Part shown: piece after piece, positions 1 to 8,809 of the stretch
How positions within the stretch are numbered: position 1 is the stretch's first letter
Layout of the letters: each line of letters starts with the position of its first letter
Assembly (NCBI GenBank): GCA_035556555.1
Contig: DATMES010000022.1
Coordinates: forward strand, 71,577-120,660
Length of the DNA: 49,084 nucleotides
Source: Frankiaceae bacterium
GTDB lineage: Bacteria; Actinomycetota; Actinomycetes; BP-191
Direction: 5' to 3'
Notes under the pieces: generated by a model
Database searches by the model: none
What the model was told of the DNA's origin: nothing
Seen by the model: the letters and a program-made list of their open reading frames with translations, nothing else
Program-made: the position numbers and the translations under genes

Positions 1-1157
1 TGACGTGGGCCTCCGGCACGCCTTCCGTCTCGGCGCTCTCGACCAGCGGCTGGGAGGAGCTCGAGAACGACCCGGTCGAGCTCGGCGGCCGGCCGGGCAC
101 CGAGCCGTACTGGCTCGACCGCGGGGCCCAGGCGCTGACCCTCCGCTTCCTCGGCAAGGCATCCGACGTCCGCGTGGACTTCGTCGGCGCCGACGCGCCC
201 GCCGCCTCGTCGTCGTCCGGCGACGACAAGCCGCCGACGTCGTGGCAGCTGCCGCACCTCGGCAAGGTCGTCACGCGGCCCGGCTGGGGGGCGAACGAGG
301 GCTGGCGTTCCGGCGGCGTGTCGTACATGACGCCGAAGGCGCTCGTCGTCCACCACACCGTGACCCGCAACGACTACACGGCCGCGGAGGCGCCCGGGCT
401 CATCCGGGCCGTGTACGCGTACCACACGAAGTCCCGGGGCTGGGACGACATCGGCTACAACATCCTCGTCGACCGGTTCGGCACCGTGTACGAGGGCCGG
501 TACGGCGGCTTCCAGCGCGGCGTCATCGGCACCCACACGGCCGGCTTCAACTCGCAGACCCTCGGCATCTCGCTGCTCGGCAACTACGACGAGGTCGACA
601 CGCCCGGGGCCGTCATCGCGGCCCTGGGCCGCGGCGCCAAGTGGATGCACGAGCGCTGGGGCGTCGACGCGCGGCAGCGCGTGACGCTGACCTCGGCCGG
701 CTCGCCCCGCTTCCCGCGCGGCGCGCGCGTCACCGTGTCGCGGATGCCGGGACACCGCGACCTGGGTACGACCGCGTGCCCCGGTGGCTTCGCGTACCGG
801 CGGCTCCCGTCGATCCGCAAGCTCCCGTGGCGGGTGCTGCCGCCGGTCTTCGGCAAGCCGCACGTGCAGGGTGCCCCCGTCCGCGCGCCCGAGCAGGTGA
901 CGGTGACGTCCGAGCTGTCCGTGCGGGCGGACTGGAAGGCGACCATCGCGACCGAGGACGGCTCCGACATCCTCGCCGTGGCCACCGGCCGCGGGACACA
1001 CGTACGGGTCAGGTGGAACGGCGTCCTGTCCAACGGCCTCCCCGCGCTGCCGGGGATGTCGTTCCGCTTCCGCCTCACGGCGTCCGACCGGGTCCACGGC
1101 GTGGCGGAGCCGGTGGCCGGGACGTTCGAAGGCGGCATGCCGAACGTCGTTCCCTAG
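1..1157 (+). CDS. N-acetylmuramoyl-L-alanine amidase, PGRP/Amidase_2 type (5' truncated by window edge)
   Basis: The reading frame is open from base 3 with sensible composition, so the gene begins upstream and only its C-terminal 384 residues are visible. The Amidase_2/PGRP domain runs from about residue 95 to 275. It shows the first zinc His in VVHHTVTRND, the fold motif YNILVDRFGTVYEGR, and the distal His and Cys ligands in MPGHRDLGTTACPG. Family members cleave the MurNAc-L-Ala bond of peptidoglycan, usually after secretion. The upstream part (ALSTSGWEELEND..) and the roughly 90-residue C-terminal tail are not assigned; the tail looks like a beta-sandwich. The gene is convergent with the RHS gene. 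A GTG at 174 is a possible internal start but is too late to be the real one. Confidence 0.85.
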   Translation, partial: TWASGTPSVSALSTSGWEELENDPVELGGRPGTEPYWLDRGAQALTLRFLGKASDVRVDFVGADAPAASSSSGDDKPPTSWQLPHLGKVVTRPGWGANEGWRSGGVSYMTPKALVVHHTVTRNDYTAAEAPGLIRAVYAYHTKSRGWDDIGYNILVDRFGTVYEGRYGGFQRGVIGTHTAGFNSQTLGISLLGNYDEVDTPGAVIAALGRGAKWMHERWGVDARQRVTLTSAGSPRFPRGARVTVSRMPGHRDLGTTACPGGFAYRRLPSIRKLPWRVLPPVFGKPHVQGAPVRAPEQVTVTSELSVRADWKATIATEDGSDILAVATGRGTHVRVRWNGVLSNGLPALPGMSFRFRLTASDRVHGVAEPVAGTFEGGMPNVVP

Positions 1158-1425
1158 CCCATCCTGACGCCATGAACGCGCGGGCGAGCAGCTCGTCGAG
1201 CGCGTCCTGTCGATCACGGGCCGCATCGACCCCGCTGAGCGAACGATGCAAGGACCCGGAGGGTCCGGCGCGACCGGCACGAGGACGTCGGTTCCGCCAG
1301 ATCGACCCCCAGGTGCTCGTCGCGGTCGGAGCGGCGGCTGGAGCACCGGTTGTCTGCGAGACGCCCGGAGGGGTCCAGAGGCAGGCGGCCGACACGTACT
1401 CCTCTGACCGCCTGCTCCGCGGACC
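1158..1425. other. Intergenic stretch between convergent amidase and RHS genes; possible immunity-gene position
   Basis: No convincing gene is seen here. A 106-codon minus-strand frame (1075-1395) lies immediately downstream of the RHS gene, where an immunity gene would be expected. It overlaps the amidase 3' end and has the Arg/Pro/Ser-rich composition of a non-coding frame. The base composition is slightly less GC-rich than the surroundings, like the adjoining RHS tip. Confidence 0.4.
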
Positions 1426-4400
1426 TCAGAAGAACCTGAACCGGCGCGGCGTCAGGAGCCGCCCAATGAACCGCCCGGTGTTGCCCGCGCTGCTGGCGAC
1501 GATGTTGCGCCCATCCTTGAGAAGGCTGATCGTCGCACCCCCGACATAGCCGACGCCGTACCCGATCGTGGCTCCGCCGCCGGCCTTCATCACGAGACCC
1601 CCGCCACACGCGAACAAGGTGGTGGGCGGGACACATGCCCTCGAACCCACGAGCGTCCCGATACCAGCGCCTATGGCTGCACCCTCGTCGGCCATTCTTC
1701 TGCCTCTCGCGTGAGCACGGCCGGCGGCGTTGAGCGGGTTTCGGCACCTCCCCTTCGTCCGCTTCCCCCACGCCCGCCCGAACAGACACCGGCGACCGTC
1801 GAGGTCGTACTGGGTCAACGGGTCGTGCGGATAGACGTATGCATTGGCGTTGCCGCCGTACACGGGGTCGACCTGCAGGAACTTTCCGATGGCCGGGTTG
1901 TAGAGGCGCACGCCCATGATCGACAGCCCGCTCGGCGTGTCCGCGGCGCGCTGCTTGCCGCCGAGCCAGGCGTAGCGGGTGCCGGTGGCGCCGCGCGGCG
2001 TGCCGTACTCCGTCGACTCCGCCGTCGACGCCAGCGCGGTCGACGACGTGGTCGCGGTCGCGACGACGTCACCGTGCAGGTTCGTCAGCTGCAGCACCGC
2101 CGCGGACGTCGCCGAGCTGTAGATCGCCGCCAGGTCGCCGGTGATGCCGCCGACGTTGCGGGTCCACGGCGAGACGCCTTCCTGCGTCCAGGCCGGGTTG
2201 TCCCCGTCGCCGTCGTAATGGTTGGTACGCGTCGTCGTGCCGTCGGTCCACGACCGTACGCGCTGCTGGTCCACGTCCAGCGTGTACGTCTGCGTCGCCC
2301 CGCCGGCGATGCCGATGGACCGCACCAGGTCGTTGACGTGGTACCCCACGGTCAGCGCACCGGAGTCGAGGGCGTCGGCGTCGGGCACCGTCGTCGTCCG
2401 GCCCAGCGCGTCGTACACCGTGCCGGTAGTCGTGATCCGGTCAGCGGCGTCGTACGTCGAGTTCACCGTCGAGGACGCGGTCGTCGTCTGGCACGCGCCC
2501 TCCGTCCCGGGAGCGAACGTCTCCAGCTTCGTGCGGTTGCCGTTGCCCGCGCCGCCGGCGTCGAACGTGTACCGCCGCGTCTCGCACGCGCCCGCCACCG
2601 AGTCGGCGGCGACGGTGAGACGACCAGCCGCGTCGTACGTGTAGGCCTGGTCCGAGAGCGTCGACGCCCGTGCCAGCCACTGGCCGTGGATCGACTCGTG
2701 CACGGTCTCCGAGAACACCGTGCACGCCGCGCCGGAGCAGCCGCTCGTCGCGGCGTAGGTCAGCGAGGTCGCCAACCCGGTCTCGTCCACGGTCGTCGTC
2801 GAACGCAGCCCGTTCGGCCAGTCGACGGTCGCGGTGCCCGCGGTGTCGTAGGTCGCGGTCCACGTCCCCGCGTGGGTGTCGACCAGTGAGGTCACGAGAC
2901 CGCGCCGCTCGGAGCCACCGTCATAGGTCCGCGTCTGCGTGCCCTTGCCGTCGTACGTCGCGACGGGCCGTCCGGCGACGTCGTACGTCGTCGTCGAGGT
3001 GGTCCCGTCGGTGTCGGTGTACGACGTGAGCTGACCGAGCTCGTTGAAGACCCGCGTGACCTCGTCGGTGACGGCACCGGTCCCGTCGAGGTTCCTGGTC
3101 TCCGTCGCCCGGCCGTTCGAGTCGTAGTACGTCTCCACCGTCGGCAACGTCGTGCCGGTCGACGCGGTGACGGACGTCTTCCACGGGCGGCCCGCGGTGT
3201 CGTACTCCGTGGTCGTCGTCCGCAGCGTCGAGCCGGACACCTTCTCCGTCACGACGAGCGGCTTGTGGAACACGTCGTCGTACGTCGTGTACACCGTCGG
3301 CAGCGCCACTCCGCTGGGCTGGCCACCGGGGCCGACCGAGCAGACGAGGTCCGCCCACTCCGCCTTGCTGTCACAGGCCGTGTCACCGGAGCCGGTGCCC
3401 GCGATGTAGTACCTGGTCACCCGCGTCGCCGCCGTGTTCGTCGTCGTGCCGCCGGCGGGCAGGGTCTGCGTGAGCACCCGCCCATCGGCGGAGTACGTCG
3501 TCCGCGTCGTGATGTTGAGGCCACCGGTCACGGCGTCGACGATCGACGCGGTGGGCTGGCCGAGCTCCCACTGCGCGGAGCTGGTGCCGTACTCCGTCTT
3601 CGTCGTACGGGACTCCATCGTACGGTCGGCCGACTCGCCCGCGACCCGTGCGCTCGTCACCGAGGTCGTCACGAGGTGGAACGGGCCGCCGGTCATGCCC
3701 TCGTCGTACGTGTTCACGACGTGCTCACGCGCGCGGACCAGCGTGCCGTCGGTCAGCGTGATCTGGTGCTCGGGACCGAACGTCTCCTTCTCCTCGAGCC
3801 CGTCGGTCGAGTACACGGTCACCGACGAGAGGGTCTGCGCCATGGCCGCTTCCGCGGCGGCGGTGTCGCTCGGGTTGCTGTCGAGCGCCGCCTTCCTGTT
3901 GGCCGCCGACAGGGTGCGCACGACGTTGCCGCGGCCGTCGTGCTCCGTCGTCGTGACCCCGCCGTTCGCGTCGGCCGTGTTGACCTCGCGCCCGGCAGGG
4001 TTGAGGTAGTGCACGCTCGCGCGGTCGTACGACGACGGCACCGGCAGCGACCCGCCGCCGAACGTCGCCGCCGTCGTCGGCGGGAACACCGCGGTCGCGG
4101 TCGTCGGCCGGTCCTGCTGGCCGGTGCGGTCGAGCTCGCCGGACGAGAGGTCGTACGGCGCGCCGGTGCCGCTGACCGGGACGCGGTACACGAAGGTCGT
4201 CGTCGCGGTTGTCGGCGACACCAGCAGCGTGTCCCGGGTCACGGACTTCAGCCGCCCGGTGCCGCTCGCCTCCGTCGAGAGCGGCGCGTACGCGAACGTG
4301 AACGCCCGCTCCGCGGGCGGCTTGATCGAGGCGATCTGACCGTCGCCGTTGTACGTGTACTCCGTCTTGAGCGCCGGGCTGATCCGCGGGTCCCATGCCC

Positions 4401-7400
4401 GCGCGAGCCGGCCGTTGGAGTCGTACTCGTACTGCGCGACGGCGATGAAGTCCATACCCGCGGTCGGGGTCTTGTCGCCGTTGTAGGCGACCACCTCGAC
4501 CTTCTGCACGCGGTGCGGGTAGTCGCCGAACAGCCCCGACGACGGCGGCGTCGTCGTGGACGCGGCGTACGTCAGCTTGAGGCTGCGGCACCCCGTCACC
4601 GTCTCCGGGGACGTCTCGCACGTCCCCCCGAGGCCGGCGACCTGCGGCGCGATGACCCGCGTGACGCGCGTCACGGACTCCGACCCGACGGTGACCGTCT
4701 CGTACGCGTACTTCGTCGCGTTCGACCCGGCACCGGTCCGCACGACCGCCGTCGGGACCCACTTCGTCGAGGTTCCCGGCTTCGTGAACGACGTGACGTT
4801 CCCCTCCAGGTCGGTCAGGTCGTAACGCTGCGGCGACGCCGACGTCGCGTCCACGAGCTCGAGGTCCTCGGCGCCGTACTCCGACGTGAACGCGGTCGCG
4901 GTCGTGGTCGGACGTACGAAACCGAGAGTGTCGCCGCTCACCAGGGACAACGTCGCGGTCGTGCCGTCGATCGCCAGCCCGGTGTAGTTCGAGCCTGCCG
5001 ACTCGACCGGTGCGCTCATGACCCAGCCGGGACCGAACGGACCGTTGGCTCCCGCGTTGTCGTCACGCGAGTTGAACGTGCGGCCGACCTGCAGGTCGGA
5101 TCCCGGCGCGCTCAATGTCGCGTCCGTCGCGGACGTCTGGAAGTTGCCGGTCACGAGGTTCACGACACCCGGCCCGGCGGACGACGTGGCGTTGACCATC
5201 GCGAAGTCGTTCCGGTCGTACGTGACCAAGATCGTGCGGGTCGCCACCGGCACCGTCGGCGCCGATGTCGTGCGGACGTCCGCGGTGAGGCGGATCGGCC
5301 CGTCCGGCTCGCTGCCGAGCTCCGTCTCGACGTCCCAGGTCAGCGTCGGGACGACACCACCGGTGATCGTGATGGGCTGCGTCACCGTGTTGCCGTTGGT
5401 GTCCTTCAACTGGGTCAGCGCCACGGTGCTGCCGGCCGCGTTGATCCGCTGCCAGGTCAGGGTCCCGACGCCCGGGTTGGCGCTAACCGCCAGCGTGAGG
5501 TGCTGTGACGTGCGCGCTCCGTCGGTCGGCGAGGTCACGCTGAGGTGGCCGTGCCCGAAGGTGAACGTCGTCACGGCCGAGCGGTTGCCTGCCAGGTCCG
5601 CGGTCTGCACCCGCAGCGTGTGCCAGCCCTCCGACACCGGCGCCGACGCGCTCGTGCTGGTCGTGAACGTCGACACGTTCGGGTCGTCGATCGAGTAGTA
5701 GTAGCCGGCGACGTCCGTCGAGGGCGACGCGGCGAACGTGAAGGGGTACGACGTCGTCGCCGGTGCGGTCGCGGTGACCCAGCTGCCTTGCGTGAACGTC
5801 GTGGACGCCACGCTCGGAGCCGGCGGAGCCGTCGTGTCGATGACGAGCGGGACCCAGCTCGACCAGCTCTTCGAGTAGTCCGTCCCGTCGTGCGCGCGGG
5901 TCCTCCAGTAGTACGTCGTCCCGTTCGTCAGCGCCGGAGAGACCGTCCACCGGCTCGCCGTGCACGAGGGCACCGGCGGGTCGGTTGTGGAGTTCGACGC
6001 GATGAGGACGTTCTTCGTCGAGTTCCAGACCTCGAAGTCGATCCGGGTGGAGCTTCCGTCCGGATCGCACGACATCGCGCCCAGGGTCGGAGTGGTCGAT
6101 GATGCGTACCGCGTGTTGTCCGGCGCGCCCATCTGCGACGGCGTGACGTAACGCCCCATCGGGGACGGCGGGTAGCTGTTGTACGTGACCTCGAGCGCCG
6201 GCGGGTTGCCGGACGTCGCGTCACCCGACGTGAGACGCCGCATCGAGATGGTGTTCGTCTCCGACGCGTGGAACCGCACGCCGTAGTTCGCCGTCGTGCC
6301 GTCCACCCAGCCCTGCACGAGGTCGCGGACGCCCGTCCCCGAGTACTCCAGCCAGTTCGCGGTGAGACAGCCCGTGTTGCCGTAGATCGACGACGTCGAC
6401 GCGACCGAGGGGCCCGGGGCGGTCGGCTGGTTGTTCCACGTGACGGTCGCCGGGTTCCACGCGCTCGTCACCGGCTCGATGTACGTGGCGTTCGTCGTGC
6501 ACGAGTTCGACTGCCAGTTCCACACCTTCACGTTGGCGGTGAGGATGTGCTTCCCGGCCAGACCCGTGGTGGGGAACGTGATGAACGTGCGCATGCCCAC
6601 GACGCCGGAGCCGGTGTTGCGCGCGCCGAACTTGAGGTCGGTGGCGCCGTTGAAGTTCGTGGCGGCGCTGCCGCCGGACTCGACGTACGTGTCGGACGCG
6701 CGAGCCAGCGTCGTCGCGGGGTCGAGCACCACCGGGTACCGCGTACCCGGGTCGGCCAGCCAAGCCGGGTCCGGTGCGACGACCATCTCGCGCCGCCCGG
6801 ACGTCGTGACCTTCACGCCGAGCGCCTTCTCGCGCGTCGGACGTCCGGCAGCGTCCATCGTCGCGTCGTGCATGGTCGGCGCGGGGCCGCGCATGACGAG
6901 GTCGCCGCCGCGGTTGCGCAGCCGGATCTCACCGGCGGGCCCGCGACCGAACGTCAGCCCGGTGAGCGAGACCGGAAGCCGGAACGCCACCGGGCGGGTC
7001 GGCCGTGCCTTGAGGACGAGGAACTGCTCGAAGCCGCCGCGCGTCGCGGTCACGACCAGGTCGGTGTCCGGCGCGACGTTCGCGTACGTCGCCGTAGGGC
7101 CGTCCAGTGCCGGCGCGGGCAGCGCGTCCGGCCACGACAGCGCGTACCTGTGCTTCCCGTCGCTCAACGACGCGAGCTCGCCCGAGCCACCCGCGGAGAA
7201 GCGGACCTCGAACGGCACGGCACGCGGCCGCACCGTCGCGCCGTCCCTGATCAAGGTCGCGTCGACGTCCTGCCACTCACCCGCCGCGTCCCTGACGCGG
7301 ATGGGCGCGGTGTGCGTCCGACGGGTCAACGTCCCGTCCGGGTTGGCCCACAGGGTGTCCGTCTCGCTGCGTTCGCCCGACACCTCGACGCGCTTGCCCG

Positions 7401-7569
7401 TCATCCGGGCGAGGACCTGCGCCGCCGGGACGTCCGGTCGTACCGAGTCGTGGGACTCGTCGACCGGCTCGGCCTGTTCGGCACGGGCGACCTGAGGCAC
7501 CGCCACGGCAAGCCCCGTGGACAGGACAGCGGCGCTGGTGACGGCACCGAGCACACGACGAACACGCAT
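1426..7569 (-). CDS. Secreted RHS/YD-repeat protein with DNRLRE domain and glycine-zipper C-terminal tip
   Basis: The product has 2,047 residues. It has a Sec signal (about residues 1-31, ending VARA), then an unassigned beta-rich segment. A DNRLRE-like domain follows at about 290-460 (SDTYVESGGSAATNF..TFITFPT). Fibronectin-like segments lie at about 470-760, then a DUF6531-type entry to the RHS barrel (NLVTGNFQTSATDATLS), many YD repeats (TYDAAGR, TEYDTAGRP) and the RHS core end YNPAIGKFLQVDP..QYDLDGR near base 1797. After that boundary comes a tip of about 120 residues, with a basic Cys-containing start and then glycine zippers (GAAIGAGIGTLVG, GGGATIGYGVGYVGG). In known RHS proteins the tip is a toxin released from the shell; here a membrane-active effector is inferred. 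An SD-like GGGGG lies 8 nt before the ATG. No transposase or secretion-system genes are adjacent. Confidence 0.9.
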   Translation of the reverse strand: MRVRRVLGAVTSAAVLSTGLAVAVPQVARAEQAEPVDESHDSVRPDVPAAQVLARMTGKRVEVSGERSETDTLWANPDGTLTRRTHTAPIRVRDAAGEWQDVDATLIRDGATVRPRAVPFEVRFSAGGSGELASLSDGKHRYALSWPDALPAPALDGPTATYANVAPDTDLVVTATRGGFEQFLVLKARPTRPVAFRLPVSLTGLTFGRGPAGEIRLRNRGGDLVMRGPAPTMHDATMDAAGRPTREKALGVKVTTSGRREMVVAPDPAWLADPGTRYPVVLDPATTLARASDTYVESGGSAATNFNGATDLKFGARNTGSGVVGMRTFITFPTTGLAGKHILTANVKVWNWQSNSCTTNATYIEPVTSAWNPATVTWNNQPTAPGPSVASTSSIYGNTGCLTANWLEYSGTGVRDLVQGWVDGTTANYGVRFHASETNTISMRRLTSGDATSGNPPALEVTYNSYPPSPMGRYVTPSQMGAPDNTRYASSTTPTLGAMSCDPDGSSTRIDFEVWNSTKNVLIASNSTTDPPVPSCTASRWTVSPALTNGTTYYWRTRAHDGTDYSKSWSSWVPLVIDTTAPPAPSVASTTFTQGSWVTATAPATTSYPFTFAASPSTDVAGYYYSIDDPNVSTFTTSTSASAPVSEGWHTLRVQTADLAGNRSAVTTFTFGHGHLSVTSPTDGARTSQHLTLAVSANPGVGTLTWQRINAAGSTVALTQLKDTNGNTVTQPITITGGVVPTLTWDVETELGSEPDGPIRLTADVRTTSAPTVPVATRTILVTYDRNDFAMVNATSSAGPGVVNLVTGNFQTSATDATLSAPGSDLQVGRTFNSRDDNAGANGPFGPGWVMSAPVESAGSNYTGLAIDGTTATLSLVSGDTLGFVRPTTTATAFTSEYGAEDLELVDATSASPQRYDLTDLEGNVTSFTKPGTSTKWVPTAVVRTGAGSNATKYAYETVTVGSESVTRVTRVIAPQVAGLGGTCETSPETVTGCRSLKLTYAASTTTPPSSGLFGDYPHRVQKVEVVAYNGDKTPTAGMDFIAVAQYEYDSNGRLARAWDPRISPALKTEYTYNGDGQIASIKPPAERAFTFAYAPLSTEASGTGRLKSVTRDTLLVSPTTATTTFVYRVPVSGTGAPYDLSSGELDRTGQQDRPTTATAVFPPTTAATFGGGSLPVPSSYDRASVHYLNPAGREVNTADANGGVTTTEHDGRGNVVRTLSAANRKAALDSNPSDTAAAEAAMAQTLSSVTVYSTDGLEEKETFGPEHQITLTDGTLVRAREHVVNTYDEGMTGGPFHLVTTSVTSARVAGESADRTMESRTTKTEYGTSSAQWELGQPTASIVDAVTGGLNITTRTTYSADGRVLTQTLPAGGTTTNTAATRVTRYYIAGTGSGDTACDSKAEWADLVCSVGPGGQPSGVALPTVYTTYDDVFHKPLVVTEKVSGSTLRTTTTEYDTAGRPWKTSVTASTGTTLPTVETYYDSNGRATETRNLDGTGAVTDEVTRVFNELGQLTSYTDTDGTTSTTTYDVAGRPVATYDGKGTQTRTYDGGSERRGLVTSLVDTHAGTWTATYDTAGTATVDWPNGLRSTTTVDETGLATSLTYAATSGCSGAACTVFSETVHESIHGQWLARASTLSDQAYTYDAAGRLTVAADSVAGACETRRYTFDAGGAGNGNRTKLETFAPGTEGACQTTTASSTVNSTYDAADRITTTGTVYDALGRTTTVPDADALDSGALTVGYHVNDLVRSIGIAGGATQTYTLDVDQQRVRSWTDGTTTRTNHYDGDGDNPAWTQEGVSPWTRNVGGITGDLAAIYSSATSAAVLQLTNLHGDVVATATTSSTALASTAESTEYGTPRGATGTRYAWLGGKQRAADTPSGLSIMGVRLYNPAIGKFLQVDPVYGGNANAYVYPHDPLTQYDLDGRRCLFGRAWGKRTKGRCRNPLNAAGRAHARGRRMADEGAAIGAGIGTLVGSRACVPPTTLFACGGGLVMKAGGGATIGYGVGYVGGATISLLKDGRNIVASSAGNTGRFIGRLLTPRRFRFF

Positions 7570-7717
7570 GGGCGAACCCCCGTTATGGGACTGATGGCGA
7601 CCGACAAGAACGCGGACGCTAATGCGTCATGCGGCGCGATTCAGCCGTTCGCGGAAAGAGGGCAGTTTTGGTGGATCAACTCGGTCCCAATGGGGTCATT
7701 CCTGCTGACCGTGCCGT

Positions 7718-8032
7718 CTACGGGACCGTGTCATCGGTGGGCCGCGGCTCGTGGAGCGTGGCCCACCTCCCCGAACGCGTCCACGCGTCCGTCTCGGCGT
7801 CCGACAACGTGCGCGCCGCCTCCAGGACGAGGTCGCGGACGTACTCCGCGCGCTCGACCGACCGCACCGGGATCGTCCACCGACCCCCGAGCTCCCGGTC
7901 CTCGACCGTCACGGTGACGCGGTCGTCCCCGACGTTGTTCGGGTACTCGCCCACGACCAGCCAGAGGAGGCCGAGGCCCCATCGCGCCCTGGGCTTCTCG
8001 GTGATCCGGACTCGGATCCGGTCAGCGGTCAA
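7718..8032 (-). CDS. Small hypothetical protein (104 aa), distal gene of a decaying operon
   Basis: The frame is open further upstream, but the upstream part is arginine-rich and out of phase with a neighbouring coding frame. The best start is a TTG at 8032 that overlaps the stop region of the preceding (broken) gene. The product begins TADRIRVRITEKP and contains WGLGLLWLVVGEYPNNVG and TVEDRELGGRWTIPVRS, then an acidic helical C-terminus. It is probably a compact beta-rich protein of the immunity or adaptor size class. I do not recognise the family. Codon third positions look coding. It is transcribed toward the RHS promoter and is the only one of the three small genes here that appears intact. 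Confidence 0.55.
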   Translation of the reverse strand: MTADRIRVRITEKPRARWGLGLLWLVVGEYPNNVGDDRVTVTVEDRELGGRWTIPVRSVERAEYVRDLVLEAARTLSDAETDAWTRSGRWATLHEPRPTDDTVP

Positions 8033-8295
8033 GGTGACCGCCGGCGAGGTGGGCGAGCCGGTGCTGCGCGGACCGTTCCCGATGCGTCGCCGAGGTGTCC
8101 GCGAGGATGCCGTGGACGAGCGCGAGGTGGCCGTAGAGCTGCTCGGGGGTGCGCGTGGAGCTCGTCCCCCGGACCGCACCGGCGTACGACCCACCGCGCG
8201 CCCGCGGCGACCATGCGCTGCACGGTCACCTCGCCGACGTTCCACTCGGCGAGGACGTAGCGCTCGCCGGACGGGTCAGTCGTCGCCGACGTCAT
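8022..8295 (-). pseudogene. Frameshifted small gene (about 90 aa ancestral product)
   Basis: The first half reads MTSATTDPSGERYVLAEW to about ARWVV in one frame. The second half, TPEQLYGHLALVHGILADT to HLAGGHLDR-stop, continues in the next frame. The switch falls near 8180-8190, around the run GGTCGTACGCCGG. The span is 274 nt, one base more than 91 codons, so a single inserted base explains it. The second frame has no start of its own after its upstream TGA. The product family is unknown. The start overlaps the end of the preceding gene remnant and the end overlaps the next gene, as in a tight operon. It could be a real pseudogene or a sequence error. Confidence 0.5.
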
Positions 8296-8487
8296 CCGCG
8301 ACGTCCTCGCGACTCCGTTGCACGCGTTCTGCGGGAAGGTGCCGGACGAGGAACACGGGGATCGGCACGAGACAGAGAACGACGCCGCCGAGCGCCCGCC
8401 ACGGGTGTCAGCCGTACTCGACCGTCACCCACCCGAACACGCCCACGACGACGAGCACCAGGCTGCGCCACGCGGCACGGTAGCCAT
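8276..8487 (-). pseudogene. Remnant of a small two-helix membrane protein gene
   Basis: From the ATG at 8487 the frame ends after 20 codons. A neighbouring frame reads a hydrophobic helix (WRSLVLVVVGVFGWVTVEYG), then a TGA, then a second helix (WRALGGVVLCLVPIPVFLV) and a polar tail ending VADDVGDD-stop. The span of 212 nt is one base short of 71 codons, so a one-base deletion plus one nonsense change would restore a protein of about 70 residues with two membrane segments. Its stop overlaps the start of the next frameshifted gene. Recognition rests on hydrophobicity only. Confidence 0.35.
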
Positions 8488-8511
8488 GCCACCAACCGTA
8501 ACGGGGATTCC

Positions 8512-8731
8512 GGAGCCTTTTCCATCCTGGCTCGCGCTGGGCCTGGATCGTGCTGGCAGGAGCCCCTTTGGCGCTGGACCACCACAAGAACGGCGGTCGA
8601 CCCCGGACGAGCGGCGCCCGCGCACCCGCGTCGGCCCAACCCTGCAGCCCAGCAGCCGGTCTCACGCGTAGTGATCTTCAAAGAACGACTGAGGCCGGCG
8701 CCAACCACGCCGTCAGGATGGAAAGGGCACC
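8512..8731. repeat. TIR-bounded element of about 220 bp (copy A of family 2)
   Basis: The left arm GGAGCCTTTTCCATCCTGG (8512-8530) is matched in inverted orientation by CAGGATGGAAAGGGCACC (8714-8731), 16 of 18 positions. The interior up to 8643 is almost identical to 48952-49084 at the right edge of the window. It also contains half of a 52-bp family 1 element. It fills most of the 322-nt gap before the glycosyltransferase gene. No reading frame inside looks coding. Confidence 0.75.
8636..8687 (-). repeat. 52-bp intergenic element, partial copy 1
   Basis: Read on the minus strand it begins CGTTCTTTGAAGATCACTAC and continues through GAGACCGGC like the other copies. The terminal GAACG is replaced by the boundary of the family 2 repeat. 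It lies inside copy A of that larger element. Confidence 0.7.
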
Positions 8732-8809
8732 CGGTGTCGTCCCATCTACGGGATTCCACCAGACCGCCGCCACGACGCCGCGCTGGGGATCGCCGCTATC
8801 GTCGCTTCC

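Noticed and set aside
3265-5508. Long open frames (for example 747 codons on +) opposite the RHS gene
   Set aside because: Arg/Val/Gly-rich shadow translation of high-GC repeats; the minus-strand RHS protein explains the DNA.
1426-7569. Repeated YD motifs as a DNA repeat array or CRISPR
   Set aside because: Repeats are degenerate protein-level motifs in one long coding frame with no constant direct repeat or spacers.
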